Assembly (NCBI RefSeq): GCF_025399195.1
Contig: NW_026252102.1
Span: forward strand, 1 to 64,000
From: Umbelopsis ramanniana AG
Taxonomy: Eukaryota; Mucoromycota; Umbelopsidomycetes; Umbelopsidales; Umbelopsidaceae
DNA length: 64,000 nucleotides
Direction: 5' to 3'
The notes under the pieces were generated by a model. It worked only from the letters and a program-made list of their open reading frames with translations. It ran no database searches and was not told where the DNA came from. This document shows, piece after piece, positions 61,201 through 64,000 of this stretch. The position numbers and the translations under genes are program-made. Each line of letters starts with the position of its first letter. The stretch's first letter is position 1.

Positions 61201-62401
61201 CAATAGAGTCTATCATCAGTCTGACGTTCGAAGCTGATTCAAACGAATACTATGTCGTCGGTACTGCACGTCCCACGCCAGAAGATTCTAACGTTCATAA
61301 GGGTCATCTTCGCGTATTCTCGGTATTGCCTACGCGACACCTCAAGTTGGTTACTGAATTAGAGGTTCGAGGAGCGCCGTATGTGTTGAGAGAATTTAAT
61401 GGTAAACTGTTGGCAGGAATCAATGGAAAGGTAAGAACGAGCCTATGATAATTCATATAAATCCATCAATTTGGAGCAACCCCTAACTTTTGAAATTAGG
61501 TGGAAATCTTCCAGTTGAGGATAGAAGAGGACGGCAGCTATAACTTATCCTTGCACTGTTCCCACCATTCTAATGTGGTTGCACTCTACATCGAGACCAG
61601 AGGCGATTTCATTGTTGTTGGAGATCTCATGGAGTCAGTATCTGTGCTGATGTACTCTGACGGAGCTCTTGAACAAGTAGCAAAAGACTACAACGCAAAC
61701 TGGATGACTTCGGTTGGCATGATTGATCAAGACACGTACATCGGATCTGAGACAGGATACAATTTGTTCACGCTCAAGCGCAATGCTGGTGGTGCTACAC
61801 CTGAGGAACGTAGAAAACTAGAAGTCATGGGCGAGTTCCATTTAGGAGAGTTTGTCAATCGATTCAGAAAAGGTACGTGGAAGGTGTAGCATGATGTTCG
61901 TTGAAGCCATTTTCTAAATAACCATTTTTACCTGCGGTACAGGATCCTTGGTTATGAATCAGAACGAAGTGGAAGGATCACCGATCTTGTCGTCCATTCT
62001 TTACGGTACCATTAATGGAGTCATTGGCGTCATTGCAAATATCACTCAGGAATCATACGAATTACTTGAAAAACTTCAATACAATATGACCCATGTAATC
62101 CATGGAGTAGGTGGTTTAAAATATGAAGAGTAAGTGTTTTTGATGACATTCCCTAGGGTAGCTTCATCCCAAATACTCACGTATAACCTTTGCTGCTTGT
62201 ACCAGATGGAGGACCTTTTATAACGATCAACGAACTGGCGAGTGTCGTAACTTCATTGACGGCGATCTCATCGAGACCTTTTTGGATTTCAACTCAGACC
62301 AAATGCAACTGGTTGTCGATGGCTCCAAATGGGGTACCCCACTTGAAACTAGCGTTGAAGATGTGATCAGGCTGGTTGAAATAATGGTGCGAATACATTA
62401 A
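58252..62401 (+). CDS. DDB1: DNA damage-binding protein 1 (CUL4 adaptor)
   Basis: Adaptor of CUL4-RING ubiquitin ligases. Twelve exons: 58252-58355, 58419-58527, 58594-58910, 58975-59404, 59479-59816, 59899-60240, 60303-60738, 60805-61078, 61168-61430, 61500-61872, 61943-62129, 62206-62401; 1122 aa against about 1140 in animals. The start ([21 protein letters not shown]) and interior blocks such as [40 protein letters not shown] and [20 protein letters not shown] align along the three beta-propellers. The C-terminal helical domain ([20 protein letters not shown]) is complete. NEDD8, which activates cullins, is also in this window but about 50 kb away, so this is not a cluster. Confidence 0.96.
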
Positions 62402-62635
62402 AATTGTACCAGACCAACCATACATTGCGTGTACCAAAGAAAAAAAAAAAGAGAAGAAACTTATTCCGAGCCATTTTATGTTTATAACCTAACACGTTAG
62501 AAAAGCAGGATCATTTGTCAATTTTCATTAAACAGTGTAAAATGTTATAATTACAAAGCATGAGGCATGTACTTTTTATTTAACGACTGCATAAGCAGGA
62601 AGAAAGTCGAACGGTCAGCAACATACTACAATGGA

Positions 62636-64000
62636 TCACCTTCTCTTCTTTCTATCATCCTCATCTATATCATCTTCATTTCCTCGCTTTCCTTTCTTTG
62701 CTTTGTTCAAGAAGGTGTCGAGACCGAACACATCGCCTTCAGGTTTTTTCTTCTGCGCAGCTGACAATTGTTCCTTTTCGAACTCGACAGGCCCGCTGCC
62801 CCGAACATCTTGGCCACCATCTGTGCCTTTGAATCCACGGTTTCCAAGTCCAAACTTGTCTTGACCGATGGCTTCTTCCAGTTGTTCAGCGTTAGCGTAA
62901 TCATTGTCAGCTCCCATTTTGGGACGGTAGATTGAAGAAGATCCGCCAGCAAACAGTTTCTTGTCGTAAAGATTGTATGCTACAAACAACAAATTGTCAA
63001 GGTTAGGCCAATGCCATACTTACTATCAGTCATATTGAAAAAGGCGTTACCTTCATCATCACCACCACGGAAGCCAGAGCTGATACCCTCAGATTGATTG
63101 AAGAGTCGAGAATCAAACATGCTTTCCTTGCTCATAGTTGGTTTGGCCAAACCAAGTGCGATCTTCTCTGAGATATCACGGCCTTGTTCTCTATTGCACG
63201 TATACATGGTAAGCAAGAGTTCATTAAAACCTGATATGTTTTACCGCTTCTTTACCTGGCCAAATGCTTCGCTCGGGCCTCAGTGCCCATCTTGCTCATA
63301 CGCAATTCACGTTCTCGTTGCTTTTGTCTCTCTCTTCGGAGCTCCTCACGTTCTCTGACCTTTTGTGCATCATCCCCTTCATCTTCGCTTGCTTCACTAT
63401 CAGATCCACTTGATGATGCATAATCTATGTTCATGGATGCTGCAGTGGGTCTGTTTGAAGGTGCGGATGGCATAGCTGATGAACTGCCGCTTGCTGCGGA
63501 CGTCAAACCAGCTCTGTGTGAAGAGAGATCAATGTTAGACAAATTCACATTTTTTGATAGATATGCTATCACCAAGACACTGCATTTCGCGTTGCGAATA
63601 TTACCTCTCTTCTCTGGCCTTTTGAGCCAAAGCTCTCAGCTTATCCTCCTCTGACTCCTTTTGCTTTTGTGCAAGCTTTTGCTGCATCAAATTTCGTTGT
63701 CTGACTTCTTCACGAGCATGTCGGTCGGCGGCATACAGAGCTTCGGCAAACTTTGCGAAATTATCATTAATGGTCACTTCCTGAAGACCGCGTCCGTCTG
63801 CAGCAAGTCGCTTATCCAATGGAATGGTATAACCCTTGGTGTTTTTCCAGTTAGATATAGATGGCGGGATAACCCATTCTGCTTGTTCTTTGGCGGTTAA
63901 TTTACGAGGTGGAGAGTGCAAGACGGGAGCGGGTGGTGAACCTGGGCCCTTTGGAATCTTTTTGTGTTTAAATTGAGGTGGTTCCATTGGATCTACAGGA
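62636..64000 (-). CDS. PRP45: SNW/SKIP/Prp45 splicing factor (3' part, 5' end off the window)
   Basis: Spliceosomal Prp19-associated and transcriptional cofactor. Exons in the window: 64000-63605 (continues beyond the edge), 63513-63256, 63190-63024, 62979-62636. The first readable residues are PVDPMEPPQFKHKKIPKGPG, equal to the middle of the SNW domain of human SKIP (DPMEPPRFK...), so roughly the first 200 residues are missing. ISNWKNTKGYTIPLDKRLAA contains the SNWKN motif that names the family. A charged helix (KVREREELRRERQKQRERE) and a C-terminal part with YNLYDKKLFAG and the basic end DEDDRKKRR follow. The ATG at 63987 is internal, not the start. Converges on DDB1 (234 bp between stops). 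Confidence 0.95.

Overview
This is a 64 kb piece of a fungal nuclear genome. Genes are split by many short introns (mostly 60-130 nt, GT...AG). Intergenic DNA is AT-rich, and the proteins match conserved fungal housekeeping families. Degenerate non-LTR retrotransposon remnants with CCHC knuckles, single-domain genes such as a Tra2-type SR protein, and the general protein style suggest an early-diverging fungus, probably Mucoromycota. That placement is an inference, because no rRNA or other marker is present. All gene models below were built by hand, by joining reading frames across splice sites so that phase and family alignment agree.

Layout. 1-3000: AT-rich flank and a graveyard of LINE-like elements, including a 296-bp poly(A)-tailed insertion flanked by a perfect 18-bp target duplication. 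3000-5136: gene desert. 5137-8477: succinate dehydrogenase flavoprotein and NEDD8. 8943-12494: a membrane-anchored starch-synthase-like glycosyltransferase (-) divergent from the GINS subunit Psf2 (+). 12753-16562: a TPR protein of the Ypp1/TTC7 type (-), divergent from an EngB-like mitochondrial GTPase (16717-17767, +). 17830-19170: Bub3 (-), divergent from an Fmp52/TIP30-like oxidoreductase (+). 20802-24600: a multi-PH protein of the Spo71/Mug56 type (+) converging on a cold-shock-domain protein (-). 26588-30197: a START-domain protein (-) and Prp31 (+). 30414-31765: mitochondrial pyruvate/branched-chain dehydrogenase kinase (-). 32693-37332: an unknown two-TM protein, eIF6 and Vps45 (all -). 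37503-41318: an MTRFR-like release factor and the Ase1/PRC1 microtubule bundler (+). 42615-43654: a secreted trypsin-like protease (+). 43881-48116: an Mga2/Spt23-type ER-anchored transcription factor (-), divergent from Tra2 (48394-50101, +). 50347-55919: the mitochondrial thiamine-pyrophosphate carrier and protein kinase C (+). 56192-57868: an MFS transporter (-), divergent from DDB1 (58252-62401, +). 62636-64000: the 3' part of the SNW/SKIP/Prp45 splicing factor (-), running off the right edge.

No operon-like pathway cluster is evident. Neighbours are mostly divergent pairs sharing 150-400 bp promoters and convergent pairs with 60-270 bp between stop codons. Mitochondrial functions (SDH, EngB, PDK, MTRFR, TPC) and nuclear RNA/DNA functions (Psf2, Prp31, Tra2, DDB1, SNW, Bub3) are interspersed. 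I found no convincing undescribed biological system. The most notable signals are the nested retroposed insertion, a run of microexons (6, 9, 13, 18, 18, 19 and 22 nt), a GC-AG intron in PRP31, a long intron in TRA2, a protease that signal-peptide cleavage might activate directly, and a membrane-anchored GT5-like enzyme. No tRNA, rRNA or CRISPR array was recognised.
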